64,000 nt of DNA from Methyloversatilis sp. (GCA_016791045.1 JAEUNO010000008.1:1-64000), one strand, 5' to 3'. Shown: positions 12,205 to 21,803, counted from the stretch's first letter. Notes: generated from the letters alone by a model not told the origin. Numbers and translations are program-made.

Positions 12205-12899
12205 GTGGCGACGTTCGGGCGCCTGTGATCGCAATAGATGGCCCGTCCGCGTCCGGCAAGGGGACGGTCGCCGCGCGCGTCGCGGCGGCGCTGGGCTTCC
12301 ACCTGCTCGACAGTGGCGCGCTGTATCGGCTCACCGCCCTGGCTGCGCTGCGGTGCGGCGCGTCTCTGGACGACGGAGAAACGCTGGAAGCCGTTGCTGC
12401 AGCGCTCGATGTTCGCTTTGGCGACAACGCGACCTGGCTTGCCGGTGAAGACGTGTCGGACGCGATGCGCAGCGAGGACGCGTCGGTCGGCGCGTCGAAA
12501 GTTGCGGTACATCAGGGCGTCCGGAAGGCTCTGCTTGAGCGACAGCGCGCGTTCCGCCGGCTTCCTGGACTGGTGGCGGACGGTCGCGACATGGCGTCCG
12601 TGGTGTTCCCCGATGCCGCACTCAAGGTGTTCCTCACCGCCAGCGTCGAGGTCAGAGCACAGAGGCGGTATAAGCAGTTGATCGAAAAAGGTGTTTCTGC
12701 TAATCTCGAGAGTCTTTCTCAGGATTTGCGTGAACGCGACGAACGGGACAGCAAACGAGCCAACGCGCCGCTGGTGTGCGTAGCCGGAGCGATTCCGTTA
12801 GATACGAGTTCGATGTCCGCAGATGCCGCCGTCAGGATTGTTCTCGACGCGTGGGAGCAAGTGAAAGCAGGGCAGCCGGTGCATCGAACTGATTCCTGA
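12201..12899 (+). CDS. cmk: cytidylate kinase
   Basis: 232 aa P-loop kinase that phosphorylates CMP and dCMP. The Walker A loop GPSASGKGT lies at residues 14-22, the CMP-binding LLDSGALYR follows, and [12 protein letters not shown] and the LID stretch [13 protein letters not shown] are family hallmarks. Translationally coupled to aroA by ATGA and upstream of rpsA, the classic cmk-rpsA order of proteobacteria. Confidence 0.97.
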   Translation: MSGDVRAPVIAIDGPSASGKGTVAARVAAALGFHLLDSGALYRLTALAALRCGASLDDGETLEAVAAALDVRFGDNATWLAGEDVSDAMRSEDASVGASKVAVHQGVRKALLERQRAFRRLPGLVADGRDMASVVFPDAALKVFLTASVEVRAQRRYKQLIEKGVSANLESLSQDLRERDERDSKRANAPLVCVAGAIPLDTSSMSADAAVRIVLDAWEQVKAGQPVHRTDS

Positions 12900-12966
12900 T
12901 GCGCCGTTGTCCGGCAAGTGCGCCTTGCGAATGTTCGCAGGGTGTTGTGTCCACCCCTAACCCGTT

Positions 12967-12985
12967 GCCGCGCAAGCGGCTTTTT
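12967..12985 (+). promoter_or_regulatory. hairpin with U tract abutting the rpsA start
   Basis: GCCGC-GCAA-GCGGC (12967-12980) followed by five T ends four bases before the rpsA ATG and takes the place where a Shine-Dalgarno sequence would be. It resembles a weak intrinsic terminator with a GNRA loop, or a translational control element for S1. Confidence 0.45.
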
Positions 12986-12989
12986 GCCA

Positions 12990-14708
12990 ATGTCCCAAGT
13001 TGCCCAGTCGTCCGAATCCATGGATTCCATGGAAAGTTTTGCAGCGTTGTTCGAGGAAAGCCTCCAGCGCCAGGAAATGCGCGCCGGTGAGGTCATTACC
13101 GCCGAAGTGATGCGCGTCGACAACAATTTCGTTGTCGTGAATGCCGGCCTGAAGTCGGAAAGCTATATCGCGATCGAAGAGTTTCGCACGGATCGTGGCG
13201 AGCTCACGGTTGCCCCGGGCGATTACGTCAGCGTCGCAATCGAAATGCTCGAAGACGGTTACGGTGAAACCCGGCTGTCGCGCGACAAGGCAAAACGCAT
13301 CGCTGCGTGGAACGAACTCGAAAAGGCGCTCGGCGACGGCACCATCGTCAAGGGTCTGGTGTCGGGCAAGGTCAAGGGCGGCCTGACCGTCATGACCAAC
13401 GGCATCCGAGCTTTCCTGCCGGGCTCGCTGGTCGATCTGCGTCCGGTCAAGGACACCGCGCCGTACGAGAACAAGGAATTCGAATTCAAGGTCATCAAGC
13501 TCGATCGCAAGCGCAACAACGTGGTCGTGTCGCGTCGTGCGGTGCTCGAACTGACCGCAGGGGAAGAGCGCGAAAAGCTGCTCGAGAACCTGAAGGAAGG
13601 CACGATCGTCAAGGGTATCGTCAAGAACATCACCGATTACGGCGCATTCGTCGACCTCGGTGGCATCGACGGCCTGCTGCATATCACCGATCTGGCGTGG
13701 CGCCGCGTGCGTCACCCGTCGGAAGTGCTCGCGGTCGGTGATGAAGTCGAAGCGAAGGTGCTCAAGTTCGATGCCGAGAAGAACCGCGTGTCGCTGGGCC
13801 TCAAGCAGCTGGGCGAAGACCCGTGGGTGGGCATTTCGCGCCGCTACCCGCAAGGCACCCGCCTGTTCGGCAAGGTGACCAACCTGACCGACTACGGCGC
13901 ATTCGTCGAGATCGAACAGGGCATCGAAGGCCTGGTTCACGTGTCCGAAATGGACTGGACCAACAAGAACATTCACCCGACCAAGGTTGTCCAGCTGGGC
14001 GACGAAGTCGAAGTGATGATTCTCGAGATCGACGAAGACCGCCGCCGGATTTCGCTGGGCATGAAGCAATGCCAGGCAAACCCGTGGGAAGATTTCTCGA
14101 TGAACCACAAGAAGGGCGACAAGGTCCGTGGCCAGATCAAGTCGATCACCGACTTCGGCGTGTTCATTGGTCTGACCGGCGCCATCGACGGTCTGGTGCA
14201 TCTGTCCGACCTGTCTTGGTCGCTGACCGGCGAAGAAGCCGTCCGCAACTACAAGAAGGGCGACGAAGTTGAAGCCATCGTGCTGTCGATCGATGTCGAG
14301 CGCGAGCGTATTTCGCTTGGCGTCAAGCAGATGGACGGGGATCCCTTCACCAACTTCATCGCCACCCACGACAAGAACAGTGTCGTGCGCGGAACCGTGA
14401 AGTCCGTGGATGCCAAGGGCGCCGTCATTGCACTCAATGAAGATGTCGAAGGCTATCTGCGCGCATCCGAAGCATCGCGCGATCGCGTTGATGATCTGAC
14501 CACTGTGCTGAACGTCGGCGACGAGATCGAAACGATGATCGTCAATCTTGACCGCAAGACCCGTTCGATCACGTTGTCGGTGCGTGCGAAGGATCAGGCG
14601 GATCAGAACGACGCGATCCAGAAGATTCAGTCCGAAGGTTCGTCGGCCAGCAGCGGTACCACCAATCTGGGTGCATTGCTCAAGGCGAAGTTGAAGAACC
14701 CCTCCTGA
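12990..14708 (+). CDS. rpsA: 30S ribosomal protein S1
   Basis: 572 aa RNA-binding ribosomal protein with six S1/OB repeats that helps the 30S subunit unfold and bind mRNA. The repeats are easy to see from the recurring GTIVKG...TDYGAFVDL...GLLH pattern at residues about 205, 290, 378 and later. The start is not certain: no Shine-Dalgarno precedes the ATG at 12990, and an in-frame ATG at 13020 ([13 protein letters not shown]) is also possible. Lack of a Shine-Dalgarno is also a feature of E. coli rpsA, which S1 autoregulates. ihfB follows after a hairpin. Confidence 0.97.
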   Translation: MSQVAQSSESMDSMESFAALFEESLQRQEMRAGEVITAEVMRVDNNFVVVNAGLKSESYIAIEEFRTDRGELTVAPGDYVSVAIEMLEDGYGETRLSRDKAKRIAAWNELEKALGDGTIVKGLVSGKVKGGLTVMTNGIRAFLPGSLVDLRPVKDTAPYENKEFEFKVIKLDRKRNNVVVSRRAVLELTAGEEREKLLENLKEGTIVKGIVKNITDYGAFVDLGGIDGLLHITDLAWRRVRHPSEVLAVGDEVEAKVLKFDAEKNRVSLGLKQLGEDPWVGISRRYPQGTRLFGKVTNLTDYGAFVEIEQGIEGLVHVSEMDWTNKNIHPTKVVQLGDEVEVMILEIDEDRRRISLGMKQCQANPWEDFSMNHKKGDKVRGQIKSITDFGVFIGLTGAIDGLVHLSDLSWSLTGEEAVRNYKKGDEVEAIVLSIDVERERISLGVKQMDGDPFTNFIATHDKNSVVRGTVKSVDAKGAVIALNEDVEGYLRASEASRDRVDDLTTVLNVGDEIETMIVNLDRKTRSITLSVRAKDQADQNDAIQKIQSEGSSASSGTTNLGALLKAKLKNPS

Positions 14709-14733
14709 TCGCAGTTTGCGATTGAGGCTTGGA

Positions 14734-14761
14734 GACAGCGCCGCCTGCGGGCGGCGTTGTC
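14734..14761 (+). terminator. hairpin between rpsA and ihfB
   Basis: GACAGCGCCGCC (14734-14745) and GGCGGCGTTGTC (14750-14761) pair over 12 bp, with one G-T pair and a 4-base loop. The T tract after it is poor (TTGTC), so it may be a processing or attenuation element rather than a full terminator. Confidence 0.5.
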
Positions 14762-14803
14762 TTGTCATCATCCGGCTCCGTGCATCTGCTCAATCGATCT
14801 GTC

Positions 14804-15109
14804 ATGACAAAATCCGAATTGATCACCCGGCTGGCTACCCGCTTCCCACAACTGGTGGCGAAGGATGCCGACTACGCAGTCAAGATGATTCTCGATGAAA
14901 TGACCGCAGCGCTCGCGCGTGGCGACCGCATCGAAATCCGCGGCTTCGGCAGTTTTTCGCTGAATCACCGGCCGCCGCGCGTCGGTCGCAATCCCAAGTC
15001 CGGCGAAAAGGTGCTGGTACCCGAGAAACGCGTCCCGCATTTCAAGGCGGGCAAGGAACTGCGCGAACGGGTCGATCAGGCATTGGCTTCCGCAACTCCC
15101 GTCTCCTGA
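14804..15109 (+). CDS. ihfB: integration host factor subunit beta
   Basis: 101 aa DNA-bending protein of the HU/IHF family; with IhfA it forms the heterodimer needed for site-specific DNA bending, including at sigma-54 promoters such as those of the flagellar genes in this window. The beta-arm segment [15 protein letters not shown] and the proline at its tip are present, as is the start [11 protein letters not shown] typical of IhfB. It follows rpsA, the usual location. Confidence 0.96.
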   Translation: MTKSELITRLATRFPQLVAKDADYAVKMILDEMTAALARGDRIEIRGFGSFSLNHRPPRVGRNPKSGEKVLVPEKRVPHFKAGKELRERVDQALASATPVS

Positions 15110-15121
15110 TTTCACCCGCCC

Positions 15122-15352
15122 ATGGCCATCCTCAACTGGCTGCTTCGTATTGTTGTCTTCCTGCTGCTGCTCGGCCTTGCTGCACGCAACAGCGATCCGG
15201 TCACCGTGCGGTGGTTCTTCGGCCACGAGTGGCGCATCGAACTGTCGGTCCTGCTGCTCGCATTGTTCGCACTGGGAGTGCTGCTCGGTGCGTTTGCCGG
15301 CTGGTCCCATGCGCGCAAGCAGTCTGCGCCGACCTCTTTTTCGGCTGACTGA
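15122..15352 (+). CDS. lapA: LapA-domain inner membrane protein
   Basis: 76 aa DUF1049/LapA protein with two membrane helices (about 4-20 and 40-60) separated by the segment NSDPVTVRWFFG typical of the family. In E. coli LapA acts with LapB in controlling LpxC turnover and lipopolysaccharide level. It begins 12 bases after ihfB and is followed by lapB after 18 bases. Confidence 0.88.
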   Translation: MAILNWLLRIVVFLLLLGLAARNSDPVTVRWFFGHEWRIELSVLLLALFALGVLLGAFAGWSHARKQSAPTSFSAD

Positions 15353-15370
15353 GCCGGCTTCCCACAGAAC

Positions 15371-16546
15371 ATGGACATCGAACTTTGGTGGCTGCTCGCG
15401 CTGCCGCTCTTCTTCGGGCTCGGCTGGCTGGCGGCGCGCATCGATATTCGTCATCTGGTCAGCGAATCGAGAGCGTTGCCGCGCTCCTATTTCGCAGGCC
15501 TGAACTTCCTGCTGAATGAACAGCCGGATCGCGCCATCGAGTCATTCATCGAGGCGACCCGCAGCGATCCGCAAACCACTGAACTGCAGTTCGCGCTGGG
15601 CAACCTTTTCCGTCGCCGTGGCGAAACCGACCGTGCCATCCAGATCCATCAGGCGCTGGTGAAGCGTGACGACATCAAGCCCGCGCTGCGCCTGAATGCA
15701 CGCCTCGAACTGGGTCAGGACTACCTGAAGGCCGGTCTGCTCGATCGTGCCGAAGAGGTTTTCGTGGGTTTGCGCAATACGCCGCTCGACATGGCAGCCC
15801 TGCATCACCTGCTCGACATTTACCAGCAGGAGAAAGAGTGGGCGAAGGCGATCGAGATCGCACGCGCCTTGCCGCCGGGCGAATCACACCGTGCGCAGAA
15901 GGACATTGCCCAGTTCCTGTGCGAGCTGGCCACCCATGCGCTTGCGCAGTCGCGTTACAGCGACGCCCGGCCGCTCCTCGACGACGCGCTGGCCACGCAT
16001 CGCAAGTGTGTGCGTGCGCTGGTATTGATGGGAGACCTGCACGCCGCCGAGCAGCAGTGGGAACTTGCGATCGAGCAGTGGCAGCGGGTCGAACAGCAGA
16101 ATCCAGTCTACCTCGCACTGGTTGCCGGCCGTCTGGCCGACGCCTACCGCAAACTCGGACGCGAACGTCAGGGCATCACGTTGCTGAAGAGCTATCTGGA
16201 ACGCCACACTTCGCTCGATCTGCTCGACGTGGTGTTCAAGGAAGAACTCGATACGGAAGGGCCGGCCGGTGCGCTCGCCCTGGTGCGCGACGAATTGCGC
16301 CGCAACCCCACGCTGCTCGGCCTCGACAAGCTGCTTGAAGCACAGATGCAGACGCTGCCGCCGGAGTCGCGCACGGATTCCGATCTGATGAAGGGCATCA
16401 TCCATGCGCACACGCGTCGCGTGGCGCGTTACCGTTGCGATACCTGCGGCTTCAAGGCGCGCCAGTTTCACTGGCGCTGCCCGGCATGTGGCGGTTGGGA
16501 AACCTATCCGCCCAAACGAACCGAAGAATTCGACCTCACGCCCTGA
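15371..16546 (+). CDS. lapB: lipopolysaccharide assembly protein LapB
   Basis: 391 aa. An N-terminal membrane anchor (about 4-21) is followed by a run of TPR repeats (about 65-330) and a C-terminal rubredoxin-like metal site formed by C356, C359, C370 and C373 (CDTCGF...CPACGG). In E. coli LapB (YciM) presents LpxC to the FtsH protease and coordinates LPS export. Size and architecture match the E. coli protein. It lies between lapA and a heptose kinase gene, so the group concerns envelope LPS. Confidence 0.95.
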   Translation: MDIELWWLLALPLFFGLGWLAARIDIRHLVSESRALPRSYFAGLNFLLNEQPDRAIESFIEATRSDPQTTELQFALGNLFRRRGETDRAIQIHQALVKRDDIKPALRLNARLELGQDYLKAGLLDRAEEVFVGLRNTPLDMAALHHLLDIYQQEKEWAKAIEIARALPPGESHRAQKDIAQFLCELATHALAQSRYSDARPLLDDALATHRKCVRALVLMGDLHAAEQQWELAIEQWQRVEQQNPVYLALVAGRLADAYRKLGRERQGITLLKSYLERHTSLDLLDVVFKEELDTEGPAGALALVRDELRRNPTLLGLDKLLEAQMQTLPPESRTDSDLMKGIIHAHTRRVARYRCDTCGFKARQFHWRCPACGGWETYPPKRTEEFDLTP

Positions 16547-16549
16547 TCG

Positions 16550-17509
16550 ATGCGCCTTTCGTCCTCCAATTTGTCGTTGCCTGACACCTCGCGTGCGCGC
16601 ATCCTGGTCGCCGGCGATGTGATGCTGGACCGCTACTGGTTCGGTGATGTGCAGCGTATTTCGCCAGAAGCACCGGTGCCGGTGGTAAAGATCGACCGGG
16701 TGGAGGAGCGGCCGGGCGGTGCGGCCAACGTCGCACGCAACTGTGCCGCACTGGGCGCACACGTCAGTCTTCTGTCGGTGGTAGGTGCCGACGACGCAGG
16801 CTGCACGCTGCGCGAACAGATGAAGTCGGCGCACATCGATGCCAGTCTGCATGAAGACGCCACCTTGTCGACCACGATCAAGCTGCGCGTGATCGGCCGC
16901 CAGCAGCAACTGTTGCGCATCGACTTCGAGAACGTGCCCACGCACGAAGTGTTGCGCGCCAAGCTTGATGAGTTTGCTCGCCGGGTGAACGACGCGGATC
17001 TGGTGATCCTGTCCGATTACGGCAAGGGCGCGCTGTCGAACATCCGCGACATGATGGATATCGCCCGAACCGCCGGCAAACCCGTGCTGGTCGATCCCAA
17101 GGGCGACGACTATTCGCGCTACGCCGGCGCCACGCTGTTGAAGCCGAATCGAAACGAGTTACGTGAGGTCGTCGGACGCTGGGCGGACGACGACGACCTG
17201 GCGCGCCGCGCGCACGCGCTGCGTGACGAGCTGAATCTTGGTGCGCTGCTGCTGACCCGCTCGGATGCCGGCATGAGCTTGTACGACGGCAGTGGAGTCA
17301 TCCACGAACCCGCACTCGCACGCGAGGTGTATGACGTCAGCGGCGCTGGCGATACGGTAATTGCCACGATGGCCGTCATGCTCGCAGCGGGCGGTTCGAT
17401 GATTGATGCGATGCGGCTGGCGAACCGCGCGGCGGGCATCGTCGTTGCGAAGCTCGGCACTGCGGTATGCTCGCTGGACGAATTGGCGGCCGATCTGCGT
17501 CACACCTGA
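16550..17509 (+). CDS. rfaE1: D-glycero-beta-D-manno-heptose-7-phosphate kinase
   Basis: 319 aa PfkB/ribokinase-fold kinase that makes heptose 1,7-bisphosphate for the LPS inner core. RPGGAANVARN near residue 60 is the sugar-binding signature and the catalytic base is D268 in DVSGAGDT. Only the kinase domain is present, so the adenylyltransferase half of E. coli HldE must be encoded elsewhere. It follows lapB by 3 bases. Confidence 0.93.
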   Translation: MRLSSSNLSLPDTSRARILVAGDVMLDRYWFGDVQRISPEAPVPVVKIDRVEERPGGAANVARNCAALGAHVSLLSVVGADDAGCTLREQMKSAHIDASLHEDATLSTTIKLRVIGRQQQLLRIDFENVPTHEVLRAKLDEFARRVNDADLVILSDYGKGALSNIRDMMDIARTAGKPVLVDPKGDDYSRYAGATLLKPNRNELREVVGRWADDDDLARRAHALRDELNLGALLLTRSDAGMSLYDGSGVIHEPALAREVYDVSGAGDTVIATMAVMLAAGGSMIDAMRLANRAAGIVVAKLGTAVCSLDELAADLRHT

Positions 17510-17559
17510 TCCGACGGTCGCGCGAAGTCCGTCTTCCGTCTGTCTGTGGAGTTTGCGCC

Positions 17560-18219
17560 ATGCGTCGCCTGATCTGTTGTCTGCTGCTCTGTCTCGCCGC
17601 TCCGTGGGCGCTTGCAGCGCTCGATCTGAACACCGCCACCGAAGCCGAACTCGATGCATTGCCCGGCGTCGGCCCGAACCGCGCCCAGGCCATCATCGAG
17701 CACCGTTCGAAGAACGGCCCGTTCGCCTCGGTGGAAGACCTGCGCAATGTGAAGGGCATCGGCGACAAGACCTTCGCCGACCTCAAGCCGCTGCTCACCG
17801 TCGGCGCCGGGGGCGGCGCAACGAGGTCCGAAGCGAACTCGAGCACGCCGTTGGCCGTACCTGCATCCGGTGGTTTCCCTTGGTGGATCGCGGCGGTGAT
17901 CGTCGTCGTGGCGGTCGTCGGCTTCCTGGTGATGCGCCGCCGCGCCTCACCTCCAGTGGTTCAGACGCCCGCTGCAGCACCGCTACCGGAGGCGCAGGCG
18001 CCAGCCGCACCGCCAGTGCGATCCGCCGGATCGCCACCGCCGCGGCCGGCGGGCGGTGCAGCGGGCACCCCGCATGCACCGCCGACGCGACCGGCAGGCG
18101 CACCGCCGAGACCCGCCGGCAGTCCTCCCGCCCAGCCGTCGGCCGATCCAGCAGCTGCGACGTCCGCCGCTCCGCCGAAGCCGGCAGGCGCGCCCCCCAA
18201 ACCCGCCGGCTCACGATGA
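17560..18219 (+). CDS. ComEA-like helix-hairpin-helix protein with membrane anchor
   Basis: 219 aa. A signal peptide (1-19, ending ALA) is followed by a ComEA helix-hairpin-helix DNA-binding domain at about 20-80 (LDLNTATEAELDALPGVGP). Unlike ordinary ComEA of about 100 aa, it continues with a glycine/serine linker, a hydrophobic helix at about 106-125, an arginine stop-transfer RRR and about 90 residues rich in proline and alanine with repeated PAGAPP and PKPAG units. The HhH domain would be periplasmic and the tail cytoplasmic. ComEA proteins bind incoming DNA in natural transformation. The start at 17560 begins the signal peptide. Confidence 0.82.
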   Translation: MRRLICCLLLCLAAPWALAALDLNTATEAELDALPGVGPNRAQAIIEHRSKNGPFASVEDLRNVKGIGDKTFADLKPLLTVGAGGGATRSEANSSTPLAVPASGGFPWWIAAVIVVVAVVGFLVMRRRASPPVVQTPAAAPLPEAQAPAAPPVRSAGSPPPRPAGGAAGTPHAPPTRPAGAPPRPAGSPPAQPSADPAAATSAAPPKPAGAPPKPAGSR

Positions 18220-18246
18220 GTCCGCCCTAAACACTTCAAGGCAGCC

Positions 18247-19149
18247 ATGCACTACAAGACACTCGAAGATTTCGTCGGCAACACACCGCTGGTTCGGCTG
18301 CAGCGTATTCCGGGTGCTGACAATGCCCGCCGCGGCAACGTCATCCTCGGCAAGCTTGAGGGAAACAATCCGGCTGGTTCGGTCAAGGACAGGCCGGCGC
18401 TGTCGATGATCCGTCGCGCCGAAGAGCGCGGCGACATCAAGCCAGGTGACACGCTGATCGAGGCGACCAGCGGCAACACCGGCATCGCGCTGGCCATGGT
18501 GGCGGCGATGCGCGGCTACAAGATGATTCTGGTGATGCCAGAAAACCAGAGCATCGAACGTCGGCAGAGCATGGCCGCCTACGGTGCCGAACTGGTGCTG
18601 ACCAGCAAGGCAGGCAGCATGGAACTGGCGCGCGATGTGGCGGAGAAGTTGCGTGACGAAGGTCGCGGCATCATCCTCGACCAGTTCGCCAACCCGGATA
18701 ATCCGCGCGCCCATATTGAAGGCACCGGACCTGAAATCTGGCGTGATACGGACGGCCGCGTCACCCACTTTGTCAGCTCGATGGGTACCACCGGTACCAT
18801 CATGGGTACCTCAACCTTTCTCAAGGCGAAGAATCCGGACATCCAGATCGTTGGCTGTCAGCCTGAGGAAGGTGCGCAGATTCCGGGCATCCGCAAGTGG
18901 CCTCAAGCCTATCTGCCGAAGATCTACGACGGCGCGCGCGTCGACCGGCTGGAGTACGTCGGCCAGGCTGCCGCGGAAGACATGACCCGCCGTCTGGCGG
19001 CGGAAGAGGGGATTTGCGCAGGGATCAGTTCCGGCGGTGCACTTGTGGTCGCCCTGCGCATTGCGGCCGAAGTGGAGAATGCGACCATCGTCACCATTGT
19101 CTGCGACCGCGGTGACCGCTATCTGTCTACGGGTGTATTTCCCTCCTGA
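18247..19149 (+). CDS. cysM: cysteine synthase B
   Basis: 300 aa PLP enzyme of fold type II that forms cysteine from O-acetylserine and sulfide or thiosulfate. The PLP lysine is K47 in NPAGSVKDRPA, and EATSGNTGIALAM and the phosphate loop STGVFPS-type C-terminus are present. The shorter length and the RxxxGARVDRL region favour CysM over CysK. Its 3' end overlaps the inferred start of the ydbH-like gene by 17 bases. Confidence 0.94.
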   Translation: MHYKTLEDFVGNTPLVRLQRIPGADNARRGNVILGKLEGNNPAGSVKDRPALSMIRRAEERGDIKPGDTLIEATSGNTGIALAMVAAMRGYKMILVMPENQSIERRQSMAAYGAELVLTSKAGSMELARDVAEKLRDEGRGIILDQFANPDNPRAHIEGTGPEIWRDTDGRVTHFVSSMGTTGTIMGTSTFLKAKNPDIQIVGCQPEEGAQIPGIRKWPQAYLPKIYDGARVDRLEYVGQAAAEDMTRRLAAEEGICAGISSGGALVVALRIAAEVENATIVTIVCDRGDRYLSTGVFPS

Positions 19150-21142
19150 ACGACTGTTGCGGCCGCTGCGCCGCTGCGCGGCAGCGCTGATTCTGCTCGG
19201 TGCCCATTCATCGCCGCAGGCGGCCATCGAACTGCGCTTCGAGTCACTGTCAGCGGCTGCCGTCGAATTGAGCGATGTGCGCATTGCTGCAGCCGGACTG
19301 GGTGGCGGCAGCGCACGCATCACTGCGTCACGCGCGCTTGTGGCCGGGCGCACGCTGCAGCATGTCAAACTCGAATGCGGCGACTTCGCGGTGCTGCCTG
19401 AAATGCATTGCAGAGGAGGGCGACTGAGCGCCGAAGGTTACGGTCCTTGGCCGGTCGAGTTCAGCCTTCGCGGACCTCAACGCGCGCTGCGCGCAGACGT
19501 CCGCCTGAGCGCCGAAGTCACGGCAACGGTGAGCGGCGACCTCGCTGGCAGTTTGCCGCAACTGCGGCTGGTGGCGTCCGGCGTGCCCCTGGAGTTCCTG
19601 CTCGGCGAGCTTCCTGCCTCGAAACCCTACGTGCCGGTTGGCAAGATCGATGTCGAAGCCACATGGGTGCTTAAGGAAGCCGAACGGCCGCCCCGATTGC
19701 GTGCCACGCTCGCTCTACGCGACGGACGTTTCGGCTCGGCAGACGGTTTGCGTGCAGCGGATTCGCTTTCGGCGGTCATGGATATCGACGTGCAGCGCGA
19801 CGGCCCGGATTGGCGCGGCACGCTCGTAACCGACTGGCGCGGCGGCGAATTGCTGTGGGACAGCGTCTATCTGACTGGAGGCGGTAGCGTTCTGTCGGCG
19901 GATTTCAGATTGTCGGCGTCAGCGCTGGAGCTGACGTCGCTCGCGCTTGATCTTGCCGGCATAGGGCGTCTGACCGGCGACGCGACACTGGATCGCGCAA
20001 GTGCCGCGCTGCGCGCGGCGCGCGTGCAGGGCGCCGAACTCGATCTGAAGCTGCTCAACGAACGCTTCGTCCAGCCCCCGTTTGCCGCGCGGGGCTGGCC
20101 GCCATTCGTCATGCAGGGGTACGCGGATGTGGCAGCCCGGCTTGATCCGGCCGGGTTGCACAGTGCGAGACTGATCGTACGTGGTGGCCACGTGAGTGAC
20201 GCAGCCGGGCGGTATTCGCTGCAGCAACTGGACGCAGACCTGCCGTGGCAGCGCGACGGTGCGACCCGCATGCACGTCACCGCGGCCGAAGGGCGATTCG
20301 GCCGTGTGCCTGTCGGCCGCTTCGCGCTCGACGCCGACGTGGCACCCGATCATGTGGCTGTTCAGCCGGTGCGCATCCCGTTGCTCGACGCCGGCCTTCA
20401 GCTGAACCTGCTGCGCTTCGAACGCGTGAACGGCCGGTGGACCGGTGACCTGTCCGCCGACCTTGAACCCCTGTCGATGCCGGAACTGACGCAGGCACTT
20501 GGCTGGCCGCGCATGGCCGGAAGTGTCGGCGCCAGCGTGCCGCATGTGCGCTGGCGCGATGGCGTGCTGTCACTGGACGGCCAGCTGATGATCCAGGTGT
20601 TCGGCGGCTACATCGCCGTAAGCGGTCTGCAGGTGATCGAGCCTTTCGGCACGACACCGCGTGTACTTTCCGACCTGCAGATGCGTTATGTCGACCTGGA
20701 CGCGCTGACCGAAACCTTCAAGTTCGGTCGCATCACCGGTCGGCTCGACGGGGATGTCACCGGGCTGGAGTTGTCGCGCTGGGCGCCAGTGGCGTTCGAT
20801 GCGCGCGTGCGTTCGAGTGAGGGTGACTATCCGCGGTCGATCAGCCAGCGCGCCGTGGACAGCATCACTGCGCTGGGAGGTTCGGGCGCCACGGCGGCGA
20901 TCCAGCGTACATTCCTGGGTGTGTTCGAACGCTTCGGATATCGGCGCATCGGGGTGTCGTGTCGTTTGCGCAATGGTGTGTGCGAGATGGATGGGCTGAG
21001 CAACCGGAACGGCGGATTCGTGCTGATCGAGGGGGGCGGTGTGCCGGCGCTCAGCGTGGTTGGCTACAATCGGCGCGTCGACTGGCAGGTGTTGCTGGAA
21101 CGGCTGGCGCGCGTGACCGAAACGAAACCGGTGCTTCAATGA
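19133..21142 (+). CDS. ydbH: YdbH-family intermembrane lipid transport protein
   Basis: 669 aa from a GTG at 19133; a TTG at 19157 is an alternative and no good ribosome site distinguishes them. An N-terminal signal/anchor (LRRCAAALILLGAHSS) precedes a long, mostly beta-stranded AsmA/TamB-like body ending in the DctA-YdbH domain (about 450-660: GRLDGDVTGLELSRW, then SSEGDYPRSISQRAVDSI). In E. coli YdbH bridges the envelope and moves phospholipids together with the lipoprotein YnbE. The two following genes are just such partners, which makes the assignment firm despite low sequence conservation. Confidence 0.85.
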   Translation: MYFPPERLLRPLRRCAAALILLGAHSSPQAAIELRFESLSAAAVELSDVRIAAAGLGGGSARITASRALVAGRTLQHVKLECGDFAVLPEMHCRGGRLSAEGYGPWPVEFSLRGPQRALRADVRLSAEVTATVSGDLAGSLPQLRLVASGVPLEFLLGELPASKPYVPVGKIDVEATWVLKEAERPPRLRATLALRDGRFGSADGLRAADSLSAVMDIDVQRDGPDWRGTLVTDWRGGELLWDSVYLTGGGSVLSADFRLSASALELTSLALDLAGIGRLTGDATLDRASAALRAARVQGAELDLKLLNERFVQPPFAARGWPPFVMQGYADVAARLDPAGLHSARLIVRGGHVSDAAGRYSLQQLDADLPWQRDGATRMHVTAAEGRFGRVPVGRFALDADVAPDHVAVQPVRIPLLDAGLQLNLLRFERVNGRWTGDLSADLEPLSMPELTQALGWPRMAGSVGASVPHVRWRDGVLSLDGQLMIQVFGGYIAVSGLQVIEPFGTTPRVLSDLQMRYVDLDALTETFKFGRITGRLDGDVTGLELSRWAPVAFDARVRSSEGDYPRSISQRAVDSITALGGSGATAAIQRTFLGVFERFGYRRIGVSCRLRNGVCEMDGLSNRNGGFVLIEGGGVPALSVVGYNRRVDWQVLLERLARVTETKPVLQ

Positions 21143-21149
21143 GGTGGAC

Positions 21150-21374
21150 ATGAACAGGTCGCATACATTCAAGGCGCTCGCACGACGATCACCGCGGCGC
21201 AGGTCGATGGCCATCGTACTGGCGGCCTCTGCCGTGCTCGCGGGCTGCGTCACCATCAACATCTACTTTCCCGCCGCTGCGGCGGAAAAGGCGGCCGATC
21301 GCATCATCGACGAAGTCTGGCAGCTGAAGAACGGCAGCCAGACGCCGGCGATTCCGGAAGGAAAGCAACCATGA
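21150..21374 (+). CDS. ynbE: YnbE-like lipoprotein
   Basis: 74 aa. The ATG at 21150 has GAGG five bases upstream. A basic N-terminus (RRSPRRRS) and hydrophobic helix lead to the lipobox LAGC, followed by the family signature VTINIYFPAAAAEKAADRII. YnbE is the outer-membrane lipoprotein partner of YdbH. The gene starts 7 bases after ydbH and overlaps the next gene by 4 bases. Confidence 0.88.
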   Translation: MNRSHTFKALARRSPRRRSMAIVLAASAVLAGCVTINIYFPAAAAEKAADRIIDEVWQLKNGSQTPAIPEGKQP

Positions 21375-21781
21375 AGACAGTGCACCGCATCGTTCTGCTG
21401 TGCGTGATGTACGCGGGGGCAGTCTGGGCGCAGGGTAATCTGGAAATCAACACACCTGCGATCAGCCAGCTGCGTGACGCGATGCAGGCACGCCACGCGC
21501 AGCTTGCACCGCACTATGCATCCGGCGCGCTGGGTCTCACCGCCGATGGCCGGATCGCGCTGCGCGATGCCAATGCGGTGCCGCTGGCACAACGTCAGGC
21601 GGTGCAGGGGCTGGTGGCGCAGGAAAATGGTGATCGCGATGCGCTGTATCGCGAAATCGCGCGCGCCAACGGCCATCCCGAATGGGAGGCGGATATCCGC
21701 TCCACCTTCGCGCAACGCTGGATCGGGCGTGCCCAGAGTGGCTGGTATGTCCAGTCCGGCGGGCAGTGGTCGCGCAAGTAA
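21371..21781 (+). CDS. ydbL: YdbL family (DUF1318) periplasmic protein
   Basis: 136 aa with a cleavable signal peptide (about 1-21, ending VWAQ). The body NTPAISQLRDAMQARHAQL...YASGALGLTADG and C-terminal WYVQSGGQWSRK match the DUF1318 family. In E. coli YdbL is a chaperone-like partner that keeps YdbH-YnbE assembly in balance. Overlap of 4 bases with ynbE implies coupling. Confidence 0.87.
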   Translation: MKTVHRIVLLCVMYAGAVWAQGNLEINTPAISQLRDAMQARHAQLAPHYASGALGLTADGRIALRDANAVPLAQRQAVQGLVAQENGDRDALYREIARANGHPEWEADIRSTFAQRWIGRAQSGWYVQSGGQWSRK

Positions 21782-21803
21782 CTTAAATCCTCACAGGACA
21801 GAC

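Noticed and set aside
12957..14771. 604-codon ORF antisense to rpsA
   Set aside because: Composition mirrors the S1 repeats read backwards; no ribosome site or domain.
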